DNA of 64,000 bases, from positions 3,307,001 to 3,371,000 of the forward strand of contig NC_070563.1 in assembly GCF_026914185.1 (NCBI RefSeq), read 5' to 3'. The position numbers were made by a program, and so were the translations under genes. The notes under the pieces are model-generated. The model was not told the origin of the DNA and did no database searches. It saw only the letters and a program-made list of their open reading frames with translations. This DNA comes from Puccinia triticina (lineage: Eukaryota > Basidiomycota > Pucciniomycetes > Pucciniales > Pucciniaceae). This document shows, piece by piece, positions 32,805 through 44,772 of the stretch (its first letter is position 1; each line of letters begins with the position of its first letter).

Positions 32805-33714
32805 GCAGTGGCCTGGCTGGGACAGCAAGGATTTTCAAGGCTAAAGAGCAAAAAGGAAGACACAAATCAAATCAAGCCCAATTTTTTTGAAGAAGAAATA
32901 TAAAATAGGGTTAATTGAGAGCAGGCGCTCCTTCTAGAATCAGACAGCTTTTTTCATGTTTGAATTAGAGGACTGTAGGCACAAAGGTAGAGAAATTGAG
33001 TAAAAAATCAAACTACAGCCATTCCCAAAAAGCTTGCGGTTGGGTAGGCCCAAATTTTGGACTGCTATTTTCAGCCTCAAAGCCTTTATAGCCCCTGTAT
33101 GACAGGCTGCATACAGTAATGTGATTAGAAGAAAATTACTACTTTCTTTGTTTTTAACTTTGGAGCCTCAAGGGTTGCACCATTGGAATCCTGGAGCAAT
33201 TTTACACCAATTGGACCCTTCGCCTCATGCCCCTCCCCTGCCTTGTGGCCAGCGCGGCACCCTTGTTGAGCCAATGGCTGTACATTATAGTTTGCCATGA
33301 TATCTCAGCTTCAGCAAATCCATCTCTGAGTTGTCAGAATCAGACAAATGGTATCACTTTAGCTAGGCTGAGACATGTTGGCACATGCATACATCAGAAG
33401 TTTGTACTTGTAGTGCAGATTTGGATGCAAAAAATGGGAGATGCTCTCAGCAGTAAAATAAATCTACCCCATATTGGTCAGATCAGTGAACTTAGGGTTC
33501 ACCAGTCCTGGTATTTCTTAAAATGATGCACTCCTGGAAAGTCAGGGTTTATTTGGGACACATTGCCATGAATTGATTATTTCTCCAACCTTAATAATAC
33601 CCCACTTGGAAGGGGAAGGAGGTTTGTTGTAGCCCAGTACCGGGTTGCTGAGTTTGATCCCTTATAGCTGCACAAAAAACACAGATATTTGATTGGGCAG
33701 AGTTACAACAGTAA
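32805..33714. other. Intergenic stretch
   Basis: AT-rich sequence between hAT-2 and the 3' end of the next gene. I see no supported gene, inverted repeat or satellite. Confidence 0.45.
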
Positions 33715-35460
33715 TTACATTGGAGAATCTTGCATGTCACCTGATGGCAGTTGATTGAGTTTTTTTCTGGTTGTCATATGATGGTTTTTCTGTAATGCTG
33801 TCACAACTTCTGTTTCATAGAATTCCAGGTTGAACGGTCTGGGAAGATGAGGACTGATTCTTGAAGCATGAGTGTAGCTGAAGCCAGCGTATTCTTTGTA
33901 CCAAAAACCCATCAATTCAATTGCAGCCTTGAATCCCCTTTTCCTGTCAATCATGGGGCCACTAATCAGTAGATCCATTAGGCATTTTTGAGGTTTGCTC
34001 TGGAAGAATTCGTCAACATTGGTTGGTAGGTTTTTCATTTCAATTCGGCCAAGTAGTGGCCACCTATCCGGAGTTCCTTTGAATAAAAGCGTAAAAATCC
34101 ATCCAAATAGCTCTTTACGAGTACTCCCGGTAACCCCCAACATCACTTGATCTAGACCACCTAAACTGACCAAATTGTGATAACGGATAAGGGCATTGAT
34201 GATTCTAGCGGCTCGACAACGGAGGTCTCTTTTGATCACAATCATCTCATTCTTCACCGGTCTCATCTGGTATTCGTACCCGTCCTTTGCAGCTGAATTC
34301 CGGATCTTAAAAATCATGATTCGTATCTCTTTCAAGTGGGCTTCTGGACGCGTGGATTCCAGGTGATTGATATTCTTCCATTCTGTTTCAATGAGTTGGT
34401 TGTATGTTTTAGTGATTTCTGTATCTTCATTGTCTTCAGTCTTGATTCTAGTCAACGCGAGTAAATGAAGATTGTTGATATTTTGAGGATCATCGTATAA
34501 TTCCGCCAATGTATGCCAGGTGAATTTCTTGGCCACTTTGAGTGGAGTGTATACTTCTCCTGTTGGTTCGGCTCGTGAGTGTTTGCCCAATCTGGAATTG
34601 GATCTTCCATTCTTACTGGCGACCCGTCCAAATGGTCCTAGATATACTAATGAATAAAGGCCGGATATTTGATCAGCAAGTCAACTTGGCCGAAACAGTG
34701 TCGCAATGATAGGACTACGCTTGATCTAACCTTCGTATTCATGGGGATGATTGCTTATCATTGGATTCACATTTTCTCCTGATGGTGATCCAATACTTCC
34801 GGTGTTTACTTTCAAAGGGTCGGAGGTTGCTGGTTCCACCCAGCCTTTGGAAATACGGTCTACGACAAGCATTTTCACATCAGGACTGCAGAAAAAAATT
34901 GCACATGCTAGTTGACATTTTCTAAGGACATACCATGTGCAAATAAGAATTGCTCAGGTGCATGAAAATCAGCAATAGCATGCTGGAAGAAATGCGTTGA
35001 CTGCGGATTTAGAAAACCATGATGGAGCTCCTGATCAGCAAGCGTCATGCGTTTCGCAGGCCGAAGTTGTAAAGTTTCCAAGTCCTCAAACACATCATCT
35101 TCCAATCTTGAAGGCTCTTCAATTCGGCTTAATCCAGCTTCGGCAATCAAGGGCGGCGTTGCCAACGTAAGACTGAAATGATGGTGAAGCACCATGCCAA
35201 GGCAAATCAAACGCGGCCATTCCACATTCATAATCACAGGACAAAGGCGAACAACCGAGCAGAAATTGATTCAGTAGGATTCTAACGGCGCGTTGGAAGT
35301 ACGTGAACAAGTCCCACTCGTCAATGTGGATCACTATAGATCATTCCCCTGGTTAATGATTTGACATACCTATAATCACGCAAGAAAAGCCCCGAATTTA
35401 GCTGCTCTGAGATTAACTTCAACACCTTCGACTTCGTGCTTCAATAATGAAGAATCCTAC
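33715..35460 (-). CDS. Unrecognised protein, multi-exon
   Basis: The long last exon (stop at 33715, open to about 34633) encodes about 300 residues rich in Lys/Arg, with no membrane segment or motif I recognise. It includes FTWHTLAELYDDPQNINNL, RWPLLGRIEMKNLPTNVDEF and FKAAIELMGFWYKEYAGFSY. Upstream exons give SPDVKMLVVDRISKGWVEPA (about 34885) and a piece near 34910-35110 with FFQHAIADFHAPEQFLFAHG. The first readable part is IHIDEWDLFTYFQRAVRILL (about 35330). The exons at 35119-35334 and 34908-35160 are in different frames; the only GT-AG pair between them is 20 bases apart, so a frameshift is possible. I infer a lineage-specific family; function unknown. Confidence 0.5.
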
Positions 35461-36663
35461 ACGCCCCGGCCCCAACGAATCGATTATGTGAAACAAGTTC
35501 GTGAATTACCGGTAGATTTTTCAGTAGTATTTTGTATGCGTGAGGTCCGCCACAGGGATCCGACAATCGTCGGGAACCCTGTATGAAGGTCAAACCGGGC
35601 GCACTAGTGACCGGAAGTCCCGGCCCGTGTCTCACTAATGATGCTGATTAGAGCGGTTCTTACTAGTCACACCCTCCTGCCCGTGGGTGCGGGTCTGCTT
35701 GGGACAGCGTGTCTCTCCAACATAGAGGGACTTGGTCAAGTTAATCCCAGTCATGTGCAAGGTTCCGACTGCCAGAGCGATGCAGATTGATGGATCCAGG
35801 ACAGTGGAGGAGGAACAAAAGTCGACATCGACCTTTTTCCTTCCTGCGGAGACCCCCGGTTTCGAGGCAGTCATTCAGGGGAGTGGGTCCTCCGATCGGC
35901 AACCGGATGGTAAAATATGTAAAGATTCGCCTGGTTGACCGTTCGGAACCTGTTGTCGAAATGAAAATGAGTATATGGGGTTAAAAAAATATTTCTAAAC
36001 CATCAGCCGATTTTGTACATATTTACATTGAAAAGTAGTCAAAAGTTGCAACCGGATTTTGCAGGTGAAGCGATAAAGTTAGGCAAAGGTTCTGAAGATA
36101 AAAAGAATCACCGAAGGTGAACCCTTGCGGGCCGAGAAAGATTGCAATCACACATTTCCACCTGACCCCCGGGTCTCCCTAGTAAAAGGCGAGGGGGACG
36201 TTCGAGTTTGAGGCCAGACGGTGTGCGTGGTTGCAGAGTTGGACATAAGACTATATATCCCGTTGATTTGGTGCCGAGTTCGACTCCTGGTCCGCTCAAG
36301 CGCCTGTCTTTACGCGTATCGAGACGGCCGGGTTGGAAATGACACCATCGAAGTTATCCTTGCCCCTCCCCTACCATGTCAACTCTTGACGTAGAATCTA
36401 GATATATAATCACATATTCCCAGAGCTATGTAGGTTGCACCTCTATGCAGGAAGGTATCCAGAAAAAACAAATCGTGAAGTGGGATTGAGATGGAATATT
36501 TGATCTTGTTGTTACAGGACATATGTATGTATTGGGATGGTTTTACAACAAGATGCAGCTTCTGGCTCCTAGTAAAAGATCGAGTGAAATGTGAGGGTAG
36601 AACAACAAATAAACAAATGCAGAAAGTTTTCGGAGCAAGTTAAATAGAGCTACGTATGGCTCC
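35461..36663. other. Intergenic stretch
   Basis: It holds one hairpin-repeat relic at 35705-35745 and otherwise no gene. Its right part (about 36420-36663) is probably 3' untranslated sequence of the SERINC gene, which ends at 36664. Confidence 0.45.
35705..35745. repeat. Dispersed GAGGGACTT hairpin repeat, copy 5 (partial)
   Basis: GTGTCTCTCCAACATAGAGG is followed by GACTTGGTCAAGTTAAT. It parallels the right part of copy 2 (CACATAGAGAGGGACTTAGT); the left arm is diverged. Confidence 0.45.
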
Positions 36664-38458
36664 TCAGATGCCAGAGAATCGATCGGGGAATACGACTGGG
36701 GCAAGCAAGGTCCAGGCATAGATGACCATGCAGACCCAACTGCTGATGATTCGCATCCACATCGTTACCGTGCTGTGTCCGATTCTCACCGGGGTCGCAC
36801 TGTCGGTGGAATCATGTCCAGAGCGAGTGACGATGTTCCTACACAAACGGCAAAAGAATGATAGAAATGAGTGAAACGATTTAGGGGTCATTACGGCTGA
36901 GACGCGAGGCTGAAACTAGTGCTTACCAATGTGTTAATAGCATTGCCACATACATCGTTGCAAGAACGAAGATGAAATGGAATGATGAGTAGTGGTATCT
37001 AACTTTGATGGTCTCGTCATCTTTATCCTGCGACTCGAAATCTCCACGGTCGTTATCATCATCGTCTTGATCTTTAGCCAGCTCTTGCTCTAAGGCACTA
37101 GCAGGTAGGGATCCCTCGTCGATGGCCGCTTGGATGGCTTGAATTCTCAATGGGTCTTTTTTCTTGGGCTGAGTGGTTATCGGTGCCTGGGTAGGTCGTT
37201 CAGGATCGGCATCTTGCAGGGCGACGTAGCCAGTGTCAGCCGACTCGTTCATCATCCCAGTAAACTCAAACGAACGGGTACCGGCCCGGAAAGTGGTGTA
37301 TGCAACTGCCAGGAGGGTCATGAGCGCTCCAAGGACGACCATAGATGTTTCAGTACCTTCTTGTAGTTTGGTGAGTGGATTACAGCGACTGTCCCCGTCA
37401 TCATGATTAGCAACGGCTGAAGTGACCAGTTGGGTACAGTAGATAACCACGACGCCCGATTGAATCACTCCCGAGCTGGGATTGAGCTCGCGAACGGCAG
37501 GATGAAGTGAGATGCAGGTGACGATGAAGCAGAGAATCAGATTGAAGATGATGAAGAACCGATTGAGTCCACAGCCGGAAACGCCAAAGAAGTTCAGATC
37601 GATAATGCTAATTGCGATCGTGAGTAAATGCATCGATAGCGTCACGGTGACGAGTGTGTAGCCCCAAAGCTTGGAGCGCCAATCGACCATGTCGGCACAT
37701 TTCTCGATCTCCAGAAGCACAAAGTCGCCGAAGACATAGGCGAAATCGACCAGTAGGACGAGGCCGAAGAAGATGAAGACCATGGAACCTAACCAGGCAA
37801 TATATCGCGAGTAGAACATGAAGAATCCGTTGGGGATGAAGAAGGTGGAGAAGACTAGTAATAGCCAGATGAGAACTTTGGGTCCCCACCATCCGTTCTG
37901 TATGACCGCCATTTTCTGTCTGGTGTTCCGGACCCTGAGCAGTAGGAGTGCCAGAATAACGTGAAATAGAGTGAGGGCAAAACATATCCTGTGTACGGCC
38001 AAGACGCCATAACAAGTATCTTCTGGACAACTGAGATGGTTTGAATTGGAAAAAGAGAAAGCACACATCAATTGGCTGGATGAGCAAGAAGCCAACAATC
38101 ATGGTGAGCTGACCTCATTTTGATGTAATCATAGCTCCAACTTTCGAGTTTCTTGATTGCGAATGGAGTGAGCATGATCCAGGCGAACAGGCTATTGAGG
38201 ATGAGGATCAAACAGTATGCGATCCGGGTGGCGATGGAGGATGAAAAGTTGCACGATTTGCAGAAGGCTGAGGCTGCTTGAGAGGTGCAAAAGAACACCA
38301 GTCCACTGAGGCAACTCAGCCTAGCCCCACCAAGACCGCAGAACAATACGATTAACAGGTGAGCTCTGAATCAAGAAATAGTAAATGAGGACGTACCCGA
38401 TGGTGGATACCATCCCGCTGACTGCGCCGAGCAGGGGAATCGAAAGAAAGGCACCCAT
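36664..38458 (-). CDS. TMS1: SERINC/TMS1 family membrane protein
   Basis: Four exons (38458-38397, 38365-38114, 38030-36927, 36838-36664) total 1,593 nt and give 530 aa without a frame break. The N-terminus MGAFLSIPLLGAVSGM, the Cys-rich loop with CKSCNFSSSIATRIAY, and CPEDTCYGVLAVHRICFALTLFH identify the family. So do WWGPKVLIWLLLVFSTFFIP, FFIIFNLILCFIVTCISLHPAV and the C-terminal GHSTVTMWMRIISSWVC ... LLAPVVFPDRF. SERINC/Tms1 proteins have about ten transmembrane helices in endomembranes or plasma membrane and are linked to serine-containing lipids. An acidic, Asp-rich loop (about residues 415-445) lies before the last two helices. It is divergent from the transporter gene at 38875, with 416 bases between the starts. 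Confidence 0.92.
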
Positions 38459-38874
38459 TGCGCCGAATGTGGATGCCAATGGACGTGCAAATGTTTTGTG
38501 TGCTGAGGTCGGGAGTTCTCTTGGTTTTCAGCTTCGATGCGGCTCCAGAGTGAGATAGTCGACGCGCAGGGCCTGATTTCCGAGGGGAACGAATCGAATG
38601 GGAACGTCGACCAGGCGTATGTAGTAGCTGGTTGGTTGGTAGGTAGCAGTAGGACTGCAATGCGAGGCGAGTCCCCCGCTCGGGGTACCCGTGATGCAGA
38701 TCCCTCCCCGGGTCGACCATGTCGTGGCGTCGGGTCATGCCGAGTCCGGTGGCCAGGCAGGCCCCCCGGTCGCTATGTAGCCCCCTGGGGTCGAAACACA
38801 GGGGCGCAGGGTGGCCGGGGGAGGGACACCTCGCATGGAAAACCCACCCTCAACACATCGAAAGCAGCTTCCAG
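38459..38874. promoter_or_regulatory. Shared divergent promoter region
   Basis: These 416 bases separate the start codons of the SERINC gene (minus) and the AAAP-like gene (plus), so both promoters must lie here or overlap the 5' untranslated regions. I see no TATA box. The region is GC-rich with GGGTCGACC-type palindromes near 38700. Co-regulation is possible but unproven. Confidence 0.4.
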
Positions 38875-41322
38875 ATGACCAAGAACAAACGCCGACAACG
38901 AACACAACAGCCAGACCTCCAGATCACCATCGCACCAGCAAGCAACAACACCAGCAACAACCGATCATCAGCACTGATATCTGCATCCACCAACTCATCC
39001 GACAACGAGATCTACGAAAACACACTCAGCTCACCCCTCTTCACCACCAAACCAAGCGAACAGCCCAAACCCAGAAACTCGCTCCATCCGGATACCATCA
39101 AACTCACCCCAACCTCAATCCCCCGATCATCTGCGTCTGCGGCTGCTTCCGCTTCCTCGGACGATCACTCAATCCATGATGACCAAAGCTTAGCCGATGA
39201 ACAGCAACAACAGGAAGACCTGGAAAACCATCTGGATCAAGCCGAAGAATATTCACCGCAGGACGAGAATTCTCACTGGCAGCATACAGCCCGATCGGAT
39301 GATGATGATGATCAAGATGATGATCAAGATGATAGAGATGGCCGAAGCAATGGGAGCGAGAACGGGGAGAGGGAGCCGCTCGTCCACCATAGCCATCATG
39401 ACCAGCCAATAAGCGAGGGCTCGTACTCATCCTCCGATAACCCACGACTCGATGGCTATCCTCGTCATTCAAAGGCCCGCCAGAGACGGAAGGTCTATGG
39501 AGGCGGAAGGCTCGATTGGGGTGGCGAACTGGAGATCTGGGAGGTCGGCTTAGGAGTCGCAAGTAACATGTATGTCAAAAACAACAACAAAAAATTACGA
39601 AAGATACAGCTCCTGATTTTTTTTTATTACAGACTGTCCCCGGCGCCGCTCTTTATTCCTCATGCGTTCCTCCTACTGGGACTGCCGATCGGCCTGCCAG
39701 TGCTATTCCTGATCGGCTTCGTAGCCTGGTTCTCCCAGGTCGTCCTTGTCGTATGCGGGCGGTATGTGGGTGGACGGACGTATGCGCAGGTCGCCTCGGC
39801 GGTCCTACCTGACCGACTGAAAGGGTGCAACATCTGGTTCGGCGAGACGGTTGTCGAGCTCTGTCGGGTGTTTGTGGCTGGAGGACGAGGGATGGTGAAC
39901 ATGATGATGGTCTCCGACCTGTTCTCCCAGCTCACCCGACAATACACACCCAAGGCGGCAATCCTCTACTCGCGGGTGTTCATCATCGCTTTCGTCGGCC
40001 TGCTCTCGCTCCTCCCCAACTTCCTCCGCCCCCGTCGCCCCCTCTTCCTCCCCGCACTCTTCCCCACCTTGTCCCGACTCCCGCTCCTACTCACAGCGCT
40101 CTGGCCGATCGCCATCGGGATCATCGCCTTCAGACTCCGCCAGCTCAACCGCGAACTCGGCCGGAAACTTCCCCCTACCGGCGAAGGCGACGTCTACAGC
40201 GAGATCATGGGTGGGACGGTCTGGGGCGGCTTCTCGATCCTGCTCTTCTGTCTCTCCACCCCGCAACATACCTTCAAGCATTTCCGCTCTCTCAAGCGGA
40301 TCAACAAGCCCCCCGGAAACACCACCCATCCCATGAGGCCGCTCGCCAGTCATTCCGCCGAGGACGGCTCGGCGGTGCCGGTTGCCGATCCGCTATTTGC
40401 TGGCACCAGTCGCTCGTCGATCTTCTCGAGCTACACCCTCCGACGCTATTCCTGGGAGTCGGCCGCCCTCCTGGGGGTTGTCTACTCGACCCTAATCTGT
40501 CTTAGTTGGGGATTAGTGGGATATCTGGGGATGGAGCACGGGGGTTACGAAGTGAACTTCCTAGCATCCTTGCCGTCGAACGACCCATGGATCTCGAGCT
40601 CGCGGGTGATCTTACTGGTGGTCTTGATCCCATCGATTCCGTTATCCTTACGCCCGGCGACGACAGCGCTGTTCCATCTCATGCGGATCCCTGGGGTCAT
40701 CCACACGGCCTCGTCGCGGCGGAAGAAGCTGCGGAGACGGGGCGAACGAGCGGGGCGAAGGATGGAGGCGGAGTGGGATGACGAGGACGAGGACGAGCCG
40801 TTGGCGGGGACGAAGGCCTGGATGGCCCGGCTGGTCACGACTGCGATCTGGCTCGCCGTGGCTATCGGGGCGATCCGGCTGGGCGGTAGCAATGGCGGCG
40901 AAGGCTCGACGATCGAAGTCCTCGGCTGTGTGGGCTCCACCATCATTGCAGGTCTCATCCCCTCCGTCTTCTGGATCGTCCTCTTCCACATCCGCAAGGC
41001 CCGTCCCATCCTCAACATCAATCCCTCCAATCCGCCTTCGCCTACAGCCTCGATTTCTAGGACCATCGATAACCCAGTCCGCCCAGGCGCCCGCTCTCGC
41101 ATCGCTTCCAACTCACCGCTCCCCGTCTCTGCTCGAAGACCTTCAGGCGCCGATCAATTGCTGATTATCAAGGAGGCTCAGTTACAGAAACGGCTTTCTG
41201 GGAGAAGAATCTGGCAGGACATCGGCATCTTCGGCATCCTTATCCCCTTCTGTTCTGTCGTCTTGCTCAAAGGCCTCATCGCCGTCTCTCACGAAACCGG
41301 GCCGCCTCCTCCTATCTCTTGA
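38875..41322 (+). CDS. AAAP-like amino-acid transporter with long acidic N-terminus
   Basis: Two exons (38875-39569 and 39633-41322) give 2,385 nt, 794 aa. I chose ATG 38875 (MTKNKRRQRTQQP) over the upstream in-frame ATG at 38719 because the upstream part is GC-rich, low-quality coding and close to the divergent gene. Residues 1-225 are hydrophilic with Asp-rich runs. After LEIWEVGLGVASN come about ten hydrophobic segments beginning ILSPAPLFIPHAFLLLGLPI, then AILYSRVFIIAFVGLLSLLP and GTVWGGFSILLFCLSTPQHT. A basic/acidic loop of about 40 residues precedes the last helices. The layout resembles vacuolar amino-acid permeases (AVT/AAAP), but I cannot read a diagnostic motif. The 63-base intron has no stop, so unspliced RNA would stay in frame with 21 extra residues. 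GC content is higher than in the neighbours. Confidence 0.7.
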   Translation: MTKNKRRQRTQQPDLQITIAPASNNTSNNRSSALISASTNSSDNEIYENTLSSPLFTTKPSEQPKPRNSLHPDTIKLTPTSIPRSSASAAASASSDDHSIHDDQSLADEQQQQEDLENHLDQAEEYSPQDENSHWQHTARSDDDDDQDDDQDDRDGRSNGSENGEREPLVHHSHHDQPISEGSYSSSDNPRLDGYPRHSKARQRRKVYGGGRLDWGGELEIWEVGLGVASNMYVKNNNKKLRKIQLLIFFYYRLSPAPLFIPHAFLLLGLPIGLPVLFLIGFVAWFSQVVLVVCGRYVGGRTYAQVASAVLPDRLKGCNIWFGETVVELCRVFVAGGRGMVNMMMVSDLFSQLTRQYTPKAAILYSRVFIIAFVGLLSLLPNFLRPRRPLFLPALFPTLSRLPLLLTALWPIAIGIIAFRLRQLNRELGRKLPPTGEGDVYSEIMGGTVWGGFSILLFCLSTPQHTFKHFRSLKRINKPPGNTTHPMRPLASHSAEDGSAVPVADPLFAGTSRSSIFSSYTLRRYSWESAALLGVVYSTLICLSWGLVGYLGMEHGGYEVNFLASLPSNDPWISSSRVILLVVLIPSIPLSLRPATTALFHLMRIPGVIHTASSRRKKLRRRGERAGRRMEAEWDDEDEDEPLAGTKAWMARLVTTAIWLAVAIGAIRLGGSNGGEGSTIEVLGCVGSTIIAGLIPSVFWIVLFHIRKARPILNINPSNPPSPTASISRTIDNPVRPGARSRIASNSPLPVSARRPSGADQLLIIKEAQLQKRLSGRRIWQDIGIFGILIPFCSVVLLKGLIAVSHETGPPPPIS

Positions 41323-42116
41323 TCCAGCCCCTCGCTTTTTTCCCCCATGCATATCTCCCTCTATACGTAAAGCTTTGTTTCCTCGCTGTGTGCTACGTCT
41401 CTCTATAAATACATAGACACTTCAATTCGCGCCTTGCCTCATCATCATCATTTCTCTACAAACTTATTTATTTTTGGTATGTGTCTCATCAACTATCGTG
41501 TACCATATCCATGTGTATATATATCGTCTCTTATAGAAGTGCCAGTAACCCAATTACACAACACAATCAAAAGAATTTAACTCAGCTTTTTTTTCTCTTT
41601 GTAGATCTGTTATGTCGTCTGTTTTTTCTTTCTTATCTCTGCTTTTTGTGTGTGCATATGTTTACATAAATACAGTATCTTTGAGAATGATCAATCCCAA
41701 TATTTGATTGTCTGCGTATAGGCTCACAGAACAGAAGGTGCCAAAGTGGCAGATAGTGTTACAAGAAAGCTGATTTCCCAATTTGGAAGAAGGGGAGTTT
41801 CAAGCAGCATTTCCGACGGACATTCTTCTCAAGCAAGCTTGTTCACCGCAGGGCTTAGCTCACTTCTTGCATTATGTAACAAGAGAATCGTAATCCCCAC
41901 AAGCTCAAGAGTTGCATGGATATAGATATATTGTATTTGTAGACATTGTACATAAACAGAGTCACAAGAGCTATATTCTGCTACAATTCCGCGATGAGAA
42001 CAAGAGCGTTGGATACAAAGATTCCATACAATGATGATAGAGAGATAAATAAACAGTAAACCGGAATACTATGCATGAGAGGGACCAAGCCTTTAGTGAC
42101 TATGGTAAGGCAAGGT
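41323..42116. other. Convergent 3' region
   Basis: The transporter gene ends at 41322 and the secreted-protein gene ends at 42117 on the opposite strand, so this is shared 3' untranslated and intergenic DNA. It is T-rich on the left and shows no gene. Confidence 0.5.
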
Positions 42117-43148
42117 TCAAGCGCCTGTGTGGGTCATGAGCATGACGATTTGTTTTTCGTCGACTTTGCCGGCATGGGCTCCCTCGGCGTTTTCCTTTTG
42201 CTGATTGGAGGAAAAGGCGGTCCGTAAGTCTTTCGTCCATGCTATCTTCAAGAAAAACACCATGATGATAGGAAGGTGATACTCACTGGGGTGGCACAAG
42301 CCTGCATGATGCCGTGAACACCTTTCTCGAGGTCCTTGGTAGAACTGCATATGGACGAAGATCATCACAAAGAAGTTATTATTAACATCAACAAATTAAC
42401 AAAAACTGTTGATCGCAGATAAATATGCAAGTTGGATCGGAGTCCGGACCACTTACATCTGACCTGGAGCCACTTTCTCGTTACTGTTAGCGAGGGCGAG
42501 CTACATAAACGAAGAAAGCCCGTTAATACGCGCTGTGGATGTAGGGGACTGATCTACACGTCTGCCCAATCAACGTTCACTCACCTTGCAAGTTCCATGA
42601 CTAGCTGTTGAGACTTTGTTGTCGGCCAATTGGTGGGCAGCACTGAAATGACGAAAAACAAAAACAAAAAGGAGACCACATGAGCTGACGCACAGAGCAC
42701 TGGGACAAAGATCAACGTACTTGAGACAATGCTCAACAAAGAAAGTCTTGGGAGCTTCGCCATGGGTGGAACAAGTAACCGAATGTCCGGCGTCTCGGCG
42801 GAAAAGCTGTTCGGCATCGAGACTGATGGCACGTCTGCTGACACTTTGAGCACCATCGGTGGCTTTGGCAAAGAAGCCATTGTACAATGCAAGGCGGTTG
42901 GGGAAAACCGAGTAGCCGTAGCACGGTCCACCGAGGAAGTTAGTGTAGCGGCTGTAGAATCCGGGCAAGGTGTTGTATAGGTAGTAGCCGCTGCCCATGC
43001 CCCATCTGTTGTTGAAGCCAAATCCTCCACCACCCCAGAAGAACTTCTCGTCAACTTCTTCGGATTTTGGGCCGGCCTTGATCTCATCTGCGCGGGAGAT
43101 CGCGACGAGGACAGACAGAAGGGTGATCAAGTGGGCGAAAGAGACCAT
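42117..43148 (-). CDS. Small secreted protein, effector-candidate type
   Basis: Five exons (43148-42721, 42642-42585, 42500-42457, 42344-42287, 42200-42117) sum to 672 nt and 223 aa with GT-AG junctions throughout. The N-terminus MVSFAHLITLLSVLVAISRA is a clear signal peptide. The mature part starts acidic, then has a Gly/Tyr-rich stretch (FFWGGGGFGFNNRWGMGSGY), a dibasic site VSRRA near residue 103 and five cysteines (GGPCYGY, VTCSTHG, EHCLN, GTCK, ACATP). The C-terminal half from HQLADNKVSTASHGTCK to KQIVMLMTHTGA is hydrophilic. I recognise no enzyme domain. In rusts such small multi-exon secreted proteins are often haustorial or spore-surface proteins, but that is inference. Confidence 0.8.
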
Positions 43149-44664
43149 TTTGCGAGTTGGTTGTTTAGGATGGGGGTTGATGATATCTAACACTAGTGGA
43201 TACGGTAGACTGGAAACTGGGCTGAGTGGATGAGATAGGATGGCTGCTGATGGCTGATGAGACGTAAAGACAGGCCGATGAGGGTCCTTTTATGGGGACA
43301 ACTTTGGCTTGCGTTCCCGCTTGGAGTCTTGCGGCCCCGGGTGCTCCAAGCTGCTCCAAGGCTTCCTCCAACAGCTCGACTGGTCTCCGTCTAGCGAGCA
43401 GCAAGTAAGTTTGCTAGCTCACGGCAACGATGGAACAGGTCTCCGAGGCCATCTATGTCAAGACTCAGGTCCAGGCCCAGAGTCAAGGAAGCGCAAGGAA
43501 CTGAACCCTAACCCCGCAAGGGGGACAGGTGAGTCCGCGCGACCCTCAGGCGCATGCATATGCATGTCGCTCCCAGGCGGTTGGATTATGCTAACGCTAA
43601 TCCTCCGCTCCTTTCTAGCCACGTCATCACAAGACGAAGAGCCAAAGCGATACAAGCAAACTCTGCCTCTCTCAAGGTATGAAGATTGCTTAATCGTCTC
43701 AGCTAGGGCAAGAAGTGCTGACCGGATCTAATCTTCCTTACAGCACTCTTGTTACCGACGCCAATCCAGACCGAACCGGTTCCTCCAGCCTCAGCAATAG
43801 GATAACCAACCCCACCTCAGGTGGTGAGTACCTTGCTGCAGAGCCATCTAGTTCCACGCTGAAGACTGACCAAGAGCTCAACGGTGTCACAGATAACACC
43901 CGCTCCGCAAGTCTCGCGAGTCGAATCGGCCAGCGTTAAGCGTAAAGCCATTCGATCCTAAGTAAGAGGCTGATGCTCTCTCAGACTCTCGCAAAAGAGA
44001 AGATCTAGCACTGACTATCTGAGTAGCCGCCCGCAACAGACGTTTCCGTTCAAGTCACGCACACGTGACCGTAGCTGCACCGCAGTCCTTTTCTTCTCTT
44101 ATCAACTAAACAAGAGCAGGCCGTGATCCGCTCTTAGGTACATTGTGCTCACTTTGTTTTATTTCTCTTTCTGTCTCTGGATATGCCAGATTGACCTTAT
44201 CTGATTACGAAATAAAACCTCTTAGTTCTGTGAACTCTTTCAATCTAGAACAACAACGGATCATGCGAGGAAGAAGGACAACTGGTCTGGGAGCAAGCAT
44301 AACTTGTTCAATCATTTATCGAGATCATCTGCAAAGAGAGATCAAACCTAAAGGAGACCTCCGCCCCGATGGCGTGCATGTAGTTGGATCATGAGGGATG
44401 GGAAAAGGAAACGCCGGCTGATCTTCGTGACCGGAGCACATGATGCACTCGTCCGGTTGGCTTGACATGCCAGCGCACGCGTAAACCTTAGTGCTGGCCA
44501 CCGTTCCTATCTACACACCTGCCTCTCGCAAGTTCGCAACGAGGGGAGCTTGTTCAGAATTTGCATTTTACAAACCTGTTTTGACAAGTAGAGAGCAGGA
44601 TACAACAGAGAGGTGTTTGACACGAACCTGTTGTGACTTGGGTCTTCTCGGCTGCGGCTCTCTC
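43149..44664. other. Intergenic stretch with a doubtful open frame
   Basis: The left part is the promoter side of the secreted-protein gene. At 43620-43939 two open segments separated by a possible intron encode a Ser/Thr-rich hydrophilic stretch (ATSSQDEEPKRYKQTLPLSR, then STLVTDANPDRTGSSSLS, ending in ASRIGQR). It could be a retrotransposon gag remnant or chance; I do not call it a gene. Confidence 0.4.
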
Positions 44665-44728
44665 CCGAACTTAACACAAGCGTACCCTCCTCGGGGGAGC
44701 GTAGCGACCTCCGAAGGAGGGACTTGGG
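44665..44728. repeat. Dispersed GAGGGACTT hairpin repeat, copy 6
   Basis: GAACTTAACACAAGCGTACC, CTCCTCGGGGGAGCGTAGCG and ACCTCCGAAGGAGGGACTTG show the left AACTTAAC flank, palindromic core and right arm. The core is nearly identical to copy 1. Confidence 0.65.
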
Positions 44729-44772
44729 TGGGGTGAATATAACCAAACTAATTCCGGATTCAGAGAATCTAC

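Noticed and set aside
39666..40989. Several long minus-strand open frames (97-188 codons) over the AAAP-like gene
   Set aside because: They are antisense shadows of a GC-rich coding exon; the plus-strand frame has the membrane segments and a spliceable structure.
43309..43939. Open frames of 140 and 74 codons downstream of the secreted-protein promoter
   Set aside because: Low-complexity Ser/Thr-rich translations with no clear start, domain or homologue known to me; kept as a possible gag remnant only.
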